Origin: Rhyzopertha dominica
Taxonomy: Eukaryota > Arthropoda > Insecta > Coleoptera > Bostrichidae
Assembly (NCBI GenBank): GCA_025024175.1
Contig: QCXZ01000053.1
Span: forward strand, 5,642,001 to 5,706,000
Direction: 5' to 3'
Length of the DNA stretch: 64,000 nucleotides
Shown here: piece after piece, positions 12,111-25,600 of the stretch
How positions within the stretch are numbered: position 1 is the first letter of the stretch
Layout: each line of letters starts with the position of its first letter
Position numbers and translations under genes: made by a program
Notes under the pieces: generated by a model
The model's input: the letters and a program-made list of their open reading frames with translations, nothing else
What the model was told of the DNA's origin: nothing
Database searches by the model: none

Positions 12111-15100
12111 ATGGGTTGCAAAACGAGAAGATCGTTTCGCAAAAAAGCAAATAGAAGAAAACTAATTAAAAAGTGGGTCCACACCATGTAAGTAACAAAA
12201 ATAATTCAGTAAATATGTTTATTAATCCCATTATTAATTCAGGAATCCTGCAAAATGGAACAATCACTCAATCTTAGATAGTAGGGAAATTTCAAACTCT
12301 TCGCCGAATGGGTAAGTACTAAAATGAAACAAATTTTACACTGTGCATGCTTTGTACATATTTTATTTCTTTATCGCAGGACCAACAATACAGATNTGGA
12401 GAGCATCGAAAATGATGTGACAGAAACAATAATTGACATTTTATAAGTTCTGCTTTTGTCTTTTTGTTTGCCTTCTTTTAATTTTATTCCTTAGTAATGA
12501 AGATACAACTATTGCAAATTCAGATAATGAAACTGTAACACAAAATGTTGTCAATAATGAGAGGTGAGTTATCTAAAAAAATAAAAGTTCATGCACGTTA
12601 TAATATAATAAGTCTTAGTTTAACTTTTAGATTAATTTTGGTGCAGTATATTTTAATTAAAATAATGCAAACATAAAGTTACACACAAAACCAAAATTTA
12701 GTTAAGTAATGTTTTTTTTGAAAAACGCTCGAACTGGTCGATTTTTATTTTTAAATCGCCATCATTTGGCATAAAAATTTTGTTGATGACTCCCTGTTTT
12801 TGAGGTATGACGTCATCATCAATTTTTTTTAATGGCAGCCCTAACTTTTTTATATTTTTCGATACGATTTTCAATACTCTATTCAGCAGTGGTAAAAAAT
12901 GTTTCCTTGGATAACATTTTTTTCCTGGGGAAATTATGTTAATAAAAATAAAACTCGACATGTTCAAGCGTTTTTCTGAAAAAAATAGATAATTAAAGAA
13001 TTACTTGTGTGCAGAACTTTATGTTCCCTGTGTATAATACCACGAGTAGTCCAAATTATGACGATTATTTTTCAAACTGTCAGGAATGTCAGTTGTGCTT
13101 GCAAACTCAAGTGCATGAGTGAAAATAGTTTGAAAAATAGTTTTTTTTAATTGGTTAATGAACACTAAATGACAGATGAATTAAATAGTCATATCTATTG
13201 AATTTTATTTGTTTCAGTAACTTACTAGATCTTACAAGGCCGACGTATTGTAGATATACAGTACTTTTTCGAACAAGTTCCGAACTTCCCGCATCTTGAA
13301 TTATTTTCATGCACCGCTTTTAGTGTGAAAATTTTGAAAGAAATTAGAACAGGATTATTTTCCACCTACGTACTGCAATGCGAAATATGTAACACTATTC
13401 ATCGTGTGTACAGTGAAGATCCGAATGCTTTAGATGACGTCAATTTGGCAGCTGTCGGCGGAATTATCAGTGTGGGTTTGGGGACATCAATTTTGTGCAA
13501 ATTTAAATCTCCCTCGATGCACACATAAAAAATGTGAGAAAAAATTTGCTCACATCTGTGAAGATGTTGCAATGCAATCTATGCTGGAAGCTGGTCGGGA
13601 AGAAGCACAATTAGCGAAAGAAAATGGGGAAATTGATGTAGACGGGATTCCGTATATTACAGTAATTTTGATGGCGCGTGGTCAAAGAGATGTTACGGCA
13701 AACAGTACAATAGGACAATACCATATGACAATACCATGCTTGTCGAAAAAGTTGAAAACAAGAACCATTTGTTGCGTAATTTTTGCAGTCGTTTAAACGA
13801 GCTTGCGCAAAAACGCTTTAGTTCGTGTGGAAAATTGGTTTCACCAGAATTACGCAATGAATTAAAAAGAAAAACATACGACGTTTACGGATTGCCCTTG
13901 ATAGTGCAGTAAAATGTCACCGCACCAACAGTCCAAAAAAACAGGGACAAAAATTATTAACTAAGATATAAAAAATAGTGTGTATCGTGTTTGGATGCCA
14001 TACAAAAATTGCGCAAAATATTCGAGTTGTGAGAAGAATTTTCTTCCAATGATGGAAGAATGTAGTCTTTTGAAGGATATAAACATATTGTTAAAAAGGT
14101 TGGAAAATCATTCAAAAAGTTTACTATTCAATATGTATAACAACAGCGCTGAAACTTATAACTCTGTTGTAGCTAAGTTTGTGGGGGGTAAAGGCATAGA
14201 TTATTCTAAACGGTGAGGTTACACTATGCGGGGAAATGCTGCTGCAACCGCCTACAACACAAAAACTCAATACTTCGAGAAAATAAGAGAAACGACTCCA
14301 GGTTTCTACACTGCTAAATATATTTCACAACAGAAAATAAAATATACTAATCATTTAAAAAGGAAAAACAATCAAAAGGCAAAGGTAAATAGGACGCGAG
14401 ATGTAGAAGAGGCAGATAGTAATTCCGGGGCTTAAAAGAAGTTGAAGAGATTCAAGAAACCCGAAGAAATCAACAAAATTTGTTTTGCAACTCGTGACCA
14501 AAAGGATTCGCCGCTCTGGCTAATCGAGAAGAAACAAAGAGTGACTGCGTCAAATTTTGGAAGAATTATAAAAATGAAAGCCACAACAAATCCCGCAAAT
14601 GCTATACGAGATATAATGCAAGCGAAATTTACAGGAAATTATTTCACCCGTTACGGGAATGATAATGAAGATATTGCCGTAAGGGATACTGAAACAATTA
14701 TGAATAAGTCATCAGGTGAACGATGTNGCCTTTTTATTTCTAATGAATATCCGTTTTTNGCGGCTTCACCAAATAGATTACTCGACGATGAAGGGCTAAT
14801 AGAAGTAAAATTTCCCTTTNCTTCAAAAGACGTAAGCCCGAAACAAGCGATTTTAGAAAATAAAATAAAATTTGCCACTATTGAAAATAATGAAAATAAT
14901 TAAAATTTAAAAGAACTCATAATTACTATTTCCAGGTGCAAGGACAGCTTCTTGTAACTGGAAGAAGTTATTGCTATTTTGTGATATGGTCAAAAGAGGG
15001 TATTTTAAATGAAAAAATTTATAAGGACGAGAATTGTTGGAAGCAAATGATTCCCAAATTAACAGGATTTTATAAAAAACATTATCTTCCAGCGTATGCT

Positions 15101-15121
15101 GGATTCGTTTTAAAAAATTAA
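12111..15121 (+). pseudogene. Mutator-like transposon with a C-terminal YqaJ nuclease domain, decayed
   Basis: Leader exons join in phase: 12111-12187 (MGCKTRRSFRKK...), 12242-12309, one from about 12381, one ending at about 12563, and one from about 13217. Then comes GRRIVDIQYFFEQ, as in the insect Mutator-type transposases I know, and EKVENKNHLLRNF near 13745. The C-terminal half (about 14440-15110) is a YqaJ-type exonuclease domain: RVTASNFGRII, RYGNDNED, AASPNRL, LIEVKFPF and VQGQLLVTGRSYC. Damage: a frameshift near 13500-13530, in-frame TGA near 14214 and TAA near 14433, and a large internal deletion between ITVILMARGQRD and the EKVENKN block. The YqaJ motif reads SPN where SPD is usual, so a metal-binding Asp is lost. 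Several single Ns occur. The copy is not functional. Terminal repeats were not found. Confidence 0.75.
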
Positions 15122-15129
15122 TTATTGTT

Positions 15130-16460
15130 TTATTTTTTTCTACATTGTTAATAAATGTACTTTAACAAAACCTTTAATTTGTGTTTTATTTTCCCGTTTT
15201 CATGGAAGTTTAATCAAAGTTCAGCAAGCAATGAGAGTAACTAAAATTTCAATTTGATATCTGTAGCTGTGAAATTTAGAAAAATAAATTTCAATCAATT
15301 GGTTACCGATGCGTTGTCAAAGAAGAAAACCTCACTGAAATTCCTCCTAACATCTACATAATATTTATGGTATTTATGGCTCGGCCTCAGATTGTAAAGC
15401 TTTATTTATGACTGATGCGTTCGGATTTGGGGACCGGTGTCCATCTCGGTCGACTGGTGTGGGAGAGAGATAACTTTCTTCGTTAGCGCTCATCGAATCG
15501 TAGCTATGATTTAATTTTTCTGCTATATTTTTCAACAGAGTAAATCCAAACTTTAGAAATCAAATGATGGAGGCATCCTTCCTGTTTTAATTGGATCANA
15601 TGTTTTGATTTTTAAATTAACCATATTTAAATTAAAAAAATATATANTNAACAACAAAAAATGTTATCCTTTTAAAACATAATCATTTTTCCCTTCTTTA
15701 ATTTAAAAAAAGAATTATCTAAAACTGTTCATAACTTTTGGAAATATTGTCTATTGAGTTTTACACTGAAAGTCCCGTAACAGAAAAACACAAAGAATCG
15801 CCTGAAGGATGCTATTTTTGTCCTCCATTTCAGTTAAAAATATCTTCTGCAGCATATTCTCGATTAGCAAACCTTTCCTGTTAGAGCATCTGCATTACAT
15901 TATAGATGGGTACTTATTAAATGTTACCCATTTCTGACAATTTAGGATTTATTTTATTATTATTTAAGAATCACTGTCTTTCAACAAACGCAAAACTGAA
16001 TTATTGTATGAATTTGTGAGTGCATTATTTTGAAGCCAATTTTTAAATGGTTCTTGAACAATATGTTGACAACTTTATTGTTATTAATTTCTTATAATTA
16101 TTGTGACTCATAACTACGTCATACACCACACACTTCTCAGACACAATGTGGTGTAATAACTGATTTTATTTTTTGGTGTATTGCTGCATTCTTTCTTTGA
16201 TTCCCTTGCCCTTCGAATACCATTTTAAAATGATGACTTAGTAATTGGTTACTTACCTGAGGTATCTATGTAAGCGTGCAGTTTGGAGTTCTCCTTTTAA
16301 AGTGAGTGAAATATTTAAATTATTGTTACAATGAAAAATAAAACAAAGCATGCAAACTGTGTAAGGTTTATTTAGTAATACACTAAACAATATCAAGGAT
16401 GAAAAACAACTAAATAATAATTATGCATTAATTTTCGATATAACTTCATTTCAGTGCTGA
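15130..16460. other. Noncoding interval between the Mutator relic and PDAP1
   Basis: AT-rich sequence with several ambiguous bases near 15600-15650. It would include the 3' UTR of PDAP1 immediately to its right. Nothing else is supported. Confidence 0.5.
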
Positions 16461-16468
16461 AAATAATA

Positions 16469-18291
16469 TTACTTCTTTCCAAGGGCTTTGTTAACCTGCG
16501 CTGTCTTCTGTTTCAGGGCCTCTTCCTTTTCTGTAATTAAATATGGTTTTATTTAATATCTTGGCAGTTTAATTTATTAATTAAATGTTATACAGGGTGT
16601 CCCGCATTATATTATATTTCGGAATCTGAAAACTGGTGTAAAGATAAATCCAGATTCGAAGCCTTTATCCATCATGATTTGGGGGTGTCTGTCTGCACAA
16701 GGGGTAGGGCGCCTTCGAGTGATGGACGTGCAAACACCCCAAAGTATAGAACAATTATGGAAGAAGAATTGTTGCCATCCATTGACAAGTTACAATTGCC
16801 AGGAGGACAGTATTGTTTTTAACAATGTTACAACATGGTTTCCACATTCCCATGATAAAATGGCCATCAAGCAGTCCAGATTTGTCTCCGACTGAGATAC
16901 TCTGGCATGAAATGAAAAAAAACTATGATGTACCCCTTTTCAAACCGCTAATGAGTTAAAAATTAAACTTAACGAAATTAGTGCAAACCATGCCACGATG
17001 AATTAAGGCAGTTTTAAAACGAAAGGGAGATTGCATCCAGTAGTAAATACTAGGAACTTCATAGGCCAATTCTAATGCGACAAACTTAGTTTTGTTCTTG
17101 TGCTTGAGTTTTTAAATTATTATTATTATTATTTTGCTGTTAGTATTGCCAAATATCCAATAAAATTCATCAAAATTTCTCAATTCAGTTCAATAAAAAA
17201 AAAAAAATTGTGTCCGAAGTACGATTCTGTATTTTACTTATGCCTGGGCCAATTCATATGCGACTGGGCTCGCAGTTTTTCAGGGTTGATAGTGCAAAGC
17301 TCTAATTTTGGTGGCGCAAACCAGTGCAAGTATATATTTTAGAAAATAACATATGCGGGGGAGGGGGCAAATCTGCATTTATCCTTGAAAGCAATAATTC
17401 TTGGTACCTAGTTTCTCGGGGTTGTTGGTGCGAACTACAATTTTGCTGGTGTAAGGTGGTGCAATGTAGGTGCAAACCGATGCAAGTCCTCTTTTAACTG
17501 TTCGGAATTAAAGACCTTATTATTAAATTATAAGACACGACCAAAACCTACTGAAGCAATTTTAAACAGGACAACGAAGTTTTTAATTCAATCAGAAATA
17601 ATCTACTGTTGTACAATTTCATTGTATATATTTGGCCTTACCTCTAAGTTCAGCCTCTCTTCGTTTCTTAGCCTCCTCCCTTTGCTGTTTAATAATAGCA
17701 AGTCGAGCTAAATCGGCTCTCGCCTGTTCGGTTTTTCCTTCCGCATGCAATTTTTGATAGTGCGCTTGAGCTCTTTGTCTTTCTATTTCTTCCCGTTCCC
17801 TACGTGACAACTGAGGCTTTTCAGCTTCTAATTCTTTGTCTAAATTACTCAATTTCTTCGCTTTTTTCTGTACCCTATTCGGATTTTCTATTTCTATTAG
17901 ATTCGAAACGCCTTTGGCCTTGGAGCCCTGCAACATAACAGCGAGCATCGTTAGAACATAACAACCAGTGACGACAATACTCAAACGGCAACAATTCAGT
18001 AACATACCTCATCGTCGCTACTTGATTCTTCTTCACTATCCTCTTCGGAGCCTTTCTGGTCACCCGATGCCTCTTCTTCATCGCTACTGCTTTCTCCATG
18101 AGCTTGTCTCCACTTCTTTTTTTGTTCTTCCTTTCTACGTTCCTCTTCTAACTCCTCGGGATTCGTAAACCTCCTGTTACGACCCTTGTGGTTAATATGC
18201 TTTCCTACAATAGAAGTTTGTGTCTTACGTTTTATGATAATGACGACATCCTTGAAAATAGTTACAACAAATACTAACCTCCTTTTGGCAT
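16469..18291 (-). CDS. Pdap1: PDAP1 / HASPP28 family phosphoprotein
   Basis: A complete 185-residue protein is assembled from four exons in matching phase: 18291-18279 (ATG, MPKGG), 18204-18008, 17927-17642 and 16530-16469 (ends NKALGKK then TAA). The N terminus [16 protein letters not shown] matches the family signature. An acidic Ser/Glu/Asp stretch ([17 protein letters not shown]) follows; it looks like a casein-kinase-2-type region. The conserved core then reads [19 protein letters not shown] and [20 protein letters not shown], ending in a basic helical tail. Length agrees with the ~180 residues usual for the family. Human PDAP1 is a cytosolic 28-kDa heat- and acid-stable phosphoprotein reported to bind PDGF; the core cellular role is poorly defined. 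The last intron (1.1 kb) carries a Tc1-type fragment, while the first two introns are under 85 bp. Confidence 0.95.
16590..17060 (+). pseudogene. Tc1-type transposase fragment in the last PDAP1 intron
   Basis: The start carries a Tc1-type end, TATACAGGGTG, at about 16593. Reading on, [14 protein letters not shown] is the block just after the second catalytic region of Tc1-like transposases. Frame-shifted pieces corresponding to LLPSIDKL, a degraded glutamine/aspartate block and SPT(E)ILWHEMK follow to about 16920. Stops and shifts are frequent. It is antisense to PDAP1. Only the second half of the transposase is represented. Confidence 0.65.
17273..17490. repeat. Diverged direct repeat of a GC-richer ~60-80-bp unit
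   Basis: Two copies begin with AGTTTTTCAGGGTTG (about 17273) and AGTTTCTCGGGGTTG (about 17409). Each continues through AATTTTGGTGG / AATTTTGCTGG to GCAAACC(A/G)(G)TGCAAG. The second copy has a short internal expansion of the GTGCAA motif. It lies in the last PDAP1 intron. Origin unknown. Confidence 0.5.
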
Positions 18292-18299
18292 TGCTCGTC

Positions 18300-19100
18300 A
18301 ATGAGGTAGACAAAACAGGAAACAACTCTTATATACGTGAACAGCAGCAAGTCTTAATTATTCCCTTTGTCAATTTGCAGTAATTAATTGGATAAATTTG
18401 GCGATTTTAACAAATACGCAGCGAAAAACCTCCAAAACCGTAAACAGACAAATAAAACTAGACCTACCGTAGGAACTTCAGCGCTGCCAATATAATGGAA
18501 GCAAAATTCTGCTGTCAATTGGTTGTTACCAGATCTTAGGCAAGTTCTCGCAACCGGGCTGGTTAGTATACAACTAAAACCAGTAACCAGGAGAATGAAA
18601 AATAAACATAATAAGATGAATACATACAATGTGTATTTTATGTCATTTAATAATGTAGAACCATGATAATATTCTATCATTCATAAGAATGATAGAAGTT
18701 AAAAGAAAACTACTAACTACCTATACCGCTGCCAACAGCTCAATTCGGTTTAATGGGATTAAAATGTTGATTTTTTTTGGTCATACAAAATTGCAAGGCA
18801 AAAAAACTTACTTTTAATTCGACTGAAACATGCCATATTTTCTCCACGCGAAATATTAATTAAATAATAATTTGAACGAAATTATTCAAACTACATTGGG
18901 ATAATAAAATACTTGTACAGACTGTGCATTTAATATAATCATGGGTAAAGATAGAAAATATAACTTGTCAAATTTTTAATTTAAATCAGCTTTAGCTGCT
19001 AAGATTAAAAGTTCCAAATAGTAATTTTTTTATAGTAAGGAAAATGTCAGTGTTAGAGACTCCTGCTAGTAATAAATGTCGTACATTGGCACTGCTCGGA
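18300..19100. other. Noncoding interval between PDAP1 and the receptor gene
   Basis: This holds the PDAP1 promoter on the minus strand, immediately right of 18291, and otherwise no recognised element. Short frames here have no family resemblance. Confidence 0.45.
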
Positions 19101-19108
19101 AAAAAATA

Positions 19109-19563
19109 TACAAGGTGTCACGTAAAAAAACGCCAACAATCATAACTCGAGTATTTATTGTTTGGGTTTATTGAAACAATTAAATAGCATTAAAATGCTT
19201 CAAAATAGCAATAAATATCATGAAACATTTGAAATGAAATAAGTATTAAGTACAAATATATAAATCAAAACGCTTTACAATGGTTGTGGGCACATACCAT
19301 TTAAAAGAAGATGTTAAATGTACCTACTTGATCTTGTAGATATGCCCAAACCAAAAACTGAAGGGAGTAAAATCCGGTGAACGTACGGGGCGATCGATAG
19401 GACAGGTTTTTCCTATTTATGTATTTTTAAATTTGGTTATCAATCAATCAGTATTTATTCTGACGTTGTGTGTTGGAGCCCCATCTAGTTCAAAAAACAA
19501 TCTTTTTAAATCTGCCAAAAGTAATTTGTCTAAAGAGCTTTGGAGATTTTCGTTTAACATAGT
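19109..19563 (-). pseudogene. mariner-type transposase relic at the 3' end of the receptor gene
   Basis: On the minus strand, translation gives FELDGAPTHNVRIN near 19490-19455, then CPIDRPVRSPDFTPFSFW and GHIYKIK near 19400-19330. These correspond to the DGAPxH and RSPDLTPxDFFLWG blocks of mariner-related transposases, with stops in between. A GTGTCACG-type terminal sequence sits at about 19112. It is truncated and inactive. It starts about 50 bp beyond the receptor stop codon, so the receptor's 3' UTR probably ends in or near it. Confidence 0.65.
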
Positions 19564-19615
19564 GTGATATTTTATATAAAGCGGTGCCACTACTCAACAT
19601 TATTCTTAGACATTA

Positions 19616-22600
19616 TTATTGTTTTATCATTTGTGATTTTAGAACATTTATATAATGAATGAGTTTTTCCACACCAAAAATGAGCAAAGAGATCGCAACT
19701 CCATATAACCATATCAGAAAAGCTTGATATGTTTCTATTATACCAACACTGTCAAAATTTGCGATCTTAGTGTAACACTTTGGTACTCTGAAATATCGAT
19801 AAAAATTGCGCTTCTCCAGCCCATGTTCATCAATTTTTAAAAACCTGAAATGACAGTGATTATCAGAGTTTGTTATGTACTTAATGAATATGCATTTTAC
19901 CCCGTTTTAAATATTTCTTTATAAGGCGAGTTTTTCTGAGCAATGATGTATCCCTTCATGTGCTGAAACAGATCACAATTAATTCTGTGAGGTTTAAATA
20001 AGATTGTTTTTCACCGGAAAATATCCTTCCAGTTCCTTCAATCTGCATATTTCGTAGTCGTTGAATTTTTTAAGCACATAATTATATGCAGATCCGATGT
20101 CTACATGAAATGCAAACAGTCCCTTGTGAACTCTAGACATCCCGTTCTCTAGTGAATAGAAACCGTTAGGACCAATTTTCTTCTTATATAGCTGCTGTAA
20201 TACTGGGTCATTGGATAACTGAAATTGAGGTGTTAGAGCAATGGTTATTCAACATGTGCATAAATATGAAGTTTATAAATAAAACAAAGTACTGCTGACA
20301 TGTTGTTTTCCGGGCTGGTTTCCACGTTACTTGTCGGTCTTGACTTTTCGTCACTCATGTCAGTGTCTTCTTCAGAAGTAGCTCTGAAACTGATGTATCC
20401 TAGTCTGCGGTGGTATTTATACCCGCCCAGCTCGCTGAAGCGTGAGCGTTATTGCGTATGAACGATTTCCAGATTCCAGGTACCTAGTTCGATGCCTCGG
20501 TCTCGCTTGAAATTGTGCAGATTCTTCTCGATTTCGATTGCTTCCTTATACGATCTCGGCCCTTCCCTTGACAGCATTTGTTCCTCCTCGAATTTGATGA
20601 TGTGGCCAGTCTCCATTCGGTGTTCGTCGTCAACCTGACATCGACATCTTTGGATGACATCACCACAGATGCATTCATCAAGGGTTTCAACTATGCAATA
20701 TCTCCAAACAGCATCCCAAAGGAGATTATCAGAGACCTGAAAACAACCTACCGCCACCTACCACCAGACACAGCCGCAGAAACGAAGACTGGAGCAGTGG
20801 AAATCCAATCCCCAGAAGTCTAACTTAAACAGCAAAGAATGTACCATAAGGGAGCTAAAGAACAACCCGAATTTGACAATATTACCGACAGATATAGGCA
20901 ACGCCACCGTCATCTTGGATACGATGGACTACATAACAAAGATGAGAAAGATACTCGGGGACCCGGCCTATAAGAATATAAGGNAAGATGCATTGAACGA
21001 AGTAATCGATTGTACTCGCATAGCTACGTCGCGGCATGATCAAAACCTTTATAAGGATGCCTCAACTATATTTCCTAGCGAAGATTCACAAGCCAAAGAT
21101 ACCACTGAGACCGATGGTTAGTGCAGCAGGATCTGCCACCCACCCTCTAGTTCGCTACATCGCTCAGACCCTCAAAGGACTCGTAGGAAAAACAGAACGC
21201 CACGTCAGGAACGCCGGAAATCTTATTCGAAAATGAAGAAGATCAAACTGGATGCGGAAGACATCTTAGGAAGCTTTAATATCACCTCACTCTTCACGTA
21301 GATATCACTGGACGATGCCTTAAGGGAGTTGAAGAAACGTCTGCGACAAGAAGACCTGGATGAAGAACCAATCCAACTAGCAAAGATCTGTCTAAGATCT
21401 ACTTTCTTCAAGTTCCGGGAGGAATACTACGAGCAGACAGAAGGAGCTCCAATGGGGTGACCGCTTTCCCTGCTGATAGCTAACGTTTACTTGGAAGCCT
21501 TCGAGACAGCTGTATTGACATCGGCACTCCTTAAACCTAAGTGTTGGTTTAGATACGTGGACGACACTTTCACCGACTAACCGCATAGAGAACAGACCAT
21601 AAAGGAGTTCCTAGACCATCTAAACAGCATCCACAGCGGCATACAATTCACGATGGAGATGGAGACCAATGGCGTACCCTTCCTGGATGTGATGGTGATA
21701 AGGAAACAAGACGCCACGCTAGGACATCGCCAAGTCACACGAATCGCTACCTGTATGCAGGTGCAAGAGCAAGGAGTCATCAACACGCTGATACAACGAG
21801 CGAGGCTAATCCAGAACACCTAGAAGAGGAATTAGAAGATCTACGCACAACATTACACAAGAACGGGTATCCTAAAGCACAGACTAAGAAGGCTATCAAG
21901 ATGCAGCCACAGAGCAAGTAATTAAAACAAATATTGCTGGTTGCTTACTTTTTTCATCCTTTGTTCTCTTGCTTCAGGTAATGTAATACGAGAAACACGA
22001 TAAAAATCAGTGACAGGTCATTTTTTATCATAAATTAAAAAGTTTCAACTTTAAATTTCTCCCGAGTCCCTCCACTGTCGTTTATTTTTGTCAGGGTTTT
22101 GTGATTTTTGTTTCACGTAACGCTTATTTTGAATATTATGGATTTATGGACATTCAGTATTTAATAATCATAATCCAGTCAAATAGTTTTTGAAAAGCTG
22201 AATTCTTATTAATGCTATCCTACCCAAAGTAATTTGTAACTTGTAACTCTTTAGTAGCTTGTTTCCTCACCTTTATGTAGTGCGCCATGAATGTTGTATT
22301 GCGAGCTCCAATACTAAGTCTACTGTTCAAAAGTGTCTCAGTATTATGAATATCCCCGGTAGATTGTAAAAGAACTACAATATTTGCAGAGTAGGCTACA
22401 TAGAGAAACATGAATATGAGAAACAAGAATATTGTAATAGTTCTGCCCGGAATGCTGTTTGGTTCAGTTGTTGTACCTTGCTGGCATATAGCTTCGAGCG
22501 TTATCAAAGTAACATCACTTGTTGTAAAACGGCCCTTAGAGTTAATCTGGAAAATAAGAACGTATGGCATCATACTATTATTGTATGTGGAGCTTAAATA

Positions 22601-25600
22601 CCTGTTGGTGATTAGTTTCCCAATTCAAAATCAAATACAACGTGAGTGTAAATAGTATTGACACCACGAACATGGATAGCCAAACAGAAGATCGAAAAGA
22701 GGTTTCCATGATGTTGGACGTGTAAGATAAGGGAGGCTGACGAAAAATGAACCTGATATAACCCGAATTGATCCCTTTTATAAAGTCCACCACGTCCACT
22801 CTGTCTTTCACTGCTAATAGAGAAGAACCAGCGAGATCACCTTTCCCATTGCAAAGATCTCCCACTATGCCATCATCAAATTTACCACTTGATGCATTTC
22901 TGTAGCCGTAAGAGCGTTCTCTAATTATAGTGAAATTGGCGTTGCAATAATGGATAAGGCAAGCAGTGGTGCCATAATCCTGCTTTGTAAGCATATCTAT
23001 GTGAGCATCTCTAAAATTTATCTTTAATAGGGGAAGTTTAAGTGATATCAACGATTACCTAAGATCATCCAGGTGGTTAAGTGAATCTTCGTTGTCTAAG
23101 TATATTAAAACGTTTAGATTTTGTCGTTTAAGGTTTCGACGCCTTTCGCATTGCACTTTCTTGTTTAGTGTAGTTAAACCCTTTTCTTTACTCCAAAAAC
23201 CATAATTTTCCCATTCTACAAAAATATCATATGCATTGTTTTTATTGACAAATCTAAAAACTAACTATACGTAGACCATCGTTTCGTTTCCAACTGTATA
23301 TTATTGTATAGTAATGCAACTCTCTTACCGTTTTTACAACCCTGCAATACTATTTACCTTTCATTTACAGGCACAGTTGGAACGGCACGCGACCCCTCAT
23401 AAATCAAACTCTCTCTTTGTAATTTTGCGAATTTCCAGTGCCGGATTTAAGCCGTTTCAAAACTCGTTTTTTTGTTTGTCTAGTGTATATTATTGTAAGT
23501 AGTTTTTAATCATTCGGTTAATACAAGGTTTTACATCGATCGTTTTTATTTACGTCTCAAAATGAACTGTACGTAGTTTTAAATGAGAAGCAACATTATT
23601 TTGGCACAAGTCTAGTTATCTAGTTATAATGAAATTTGTAATCTAACTAGACAACATGCACATCTGAGCATTTTTTAATATGCAAAGAAAAATCTCGCAT
23701 TCCTAAATATTCTTATTTTGATTTTTAACATTCCTGTAATATTTATATCTTGTGAATATGTTGAAAACTGTGCTTGCCGAAAATTATAATATTTTTACAA
23801 CCTTTTAACTATTGGAAACATGCGGCTAACGGCTAACATAACTAAATATGTAAATAAAAGACAAGTATTTTAAATGAAAATAATAAGAATATAGATATTT
23901 TTTATCTAAAGCCCTAAATACAAAAAAAATAATTCCATACATCTATTATATTTTTACAAAAAAGTCTAACAAATTTACACCGACATAACTTAAATATATT
24001 AATTATTATTATCATCATCACTACTGTCAAATTCTGAATCACTGCTAGCATCATCATTAACATGTATTATAAAATTTTGAAAATTTGGAGATACATAGCT
24101 ATTTTCAATTTCAATAACATGCTTAATACAGCTTTTCCAAAGTTCTTTCTTTATACTACTTACTTCTCTACGCACTAAATCTACAGCTCCCGAACTTAAA
24201 CGCGGACATGTATTGTTTCTTCGTATTCCTTTTTTAAGCGTACTCCACACTAATTCAATTGAGTTTAGGACGCAATAATACGGTGGCAAACGCATAACTA
24301 TATGTCCATGTCATTTCGCTAGTTCATCAACTCGATATTGTTTAGGTATGTTGAGATTTTTTATTATTGTCAACAGATCTTTTTTGGTAACTTTTCCATC
24401 CGGAATTATAATTTTATCGTTATTCGTGTAATCAATTATTTCTATTTCCTTGTAGCTGATGTTGGCGCCTTGTTCATTAATTTTGAATGATAATTCGCGT
24501 TATCCATGACTATAACAGATCATGGTGGTAGCCCTGGCAGTAACTGCTGCTGAAACCAAGTTTCAAAAAGTGCAGGAGTCTGTTTCGCTGACAGTAATAA
24601 GCCATTTTCTACCCATCCATCACTTCCTCCCGCATGAAGAAATATAATTCTTTTTCCTCTCGAAGGTGGTGCTTGCAGAACGCAGTTATTTGTCCCGTCT
24701 GTCAGACCTTTTTCTATCAAGTCGTGGGTGTCGTACCTACCACGTTTCATCCAAATATACGATATTACGATTTTCTTGGCGGTACCTTCTGATTTCGTTT
24801 ATACAATCCAATCTCATTCTTTTTAGTCGGGTTGATTCCATTATGGACAAACATTAGTTTAATGTACTATAATTAAAATCGATGCTCCTCAAGTATTTTC
24901 TGAACCACTCTTCGCAATAACTTATGTCATATCCTAATTCCAAAAGTTTTAATTTCAGACTTGCCGTAGTTGGAACTTTATTTTCCTTATTCATTTGGTA
25001 AATTACATTTTTAATTTCTATCCCATTTTGATATATTTAGAAATTTCTCCGAATTGCGTGATTTTCTTGAATTGTCTTTATTTTCAATAACATCTCTCAT
25101 AGTCGTGTAGGGGACACCAACCATTTCACTTGTCTTTTTTAGCGGAGCACTGCACTCTTTTTTTTATCAAAAAATTGTATACATTTTTTATGATTTCTTT
25201 GGCATCTTGGGTAAGGTAACGACGATTCATCTTGTTTTCTTCAATTTGCACTTTCATGTCAGCGTCAGCAACTTCATTCTGAGCGGTACTTGGAGCAGCT
25301 TTTTCCCAAGGACGGGACATTTTTCGCTACTCTTGTCTCGCGCACAGAAATACTAAGACTGAATACTAGTTTTGATTTGACCGGTAGTGAACTTTAAATA
25401 ATCCGACCCTGCCTAACCATCTTCCGAAAATTTATGGTAATCCTGTTATTTGCGGTAACTTGTGAGGGGCCGCCTGTTGTTCGAGATGAAAGATAAACTT
25501 TATTGCAGGGTTGTAATAACGGTAAGAGAGTTGCATTACTATATTTATACTAAACTATCTGATTAGTAGTTTGATGAATATACATTTGGCATTATATTTT

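Noticed and set aside
12698..12967. Minus-strand 89-codon frame within the Mutator relic
   Set aside because: Lys/Ile-rich AT-biased text in an intron-like stretch, with no recognisable domain.
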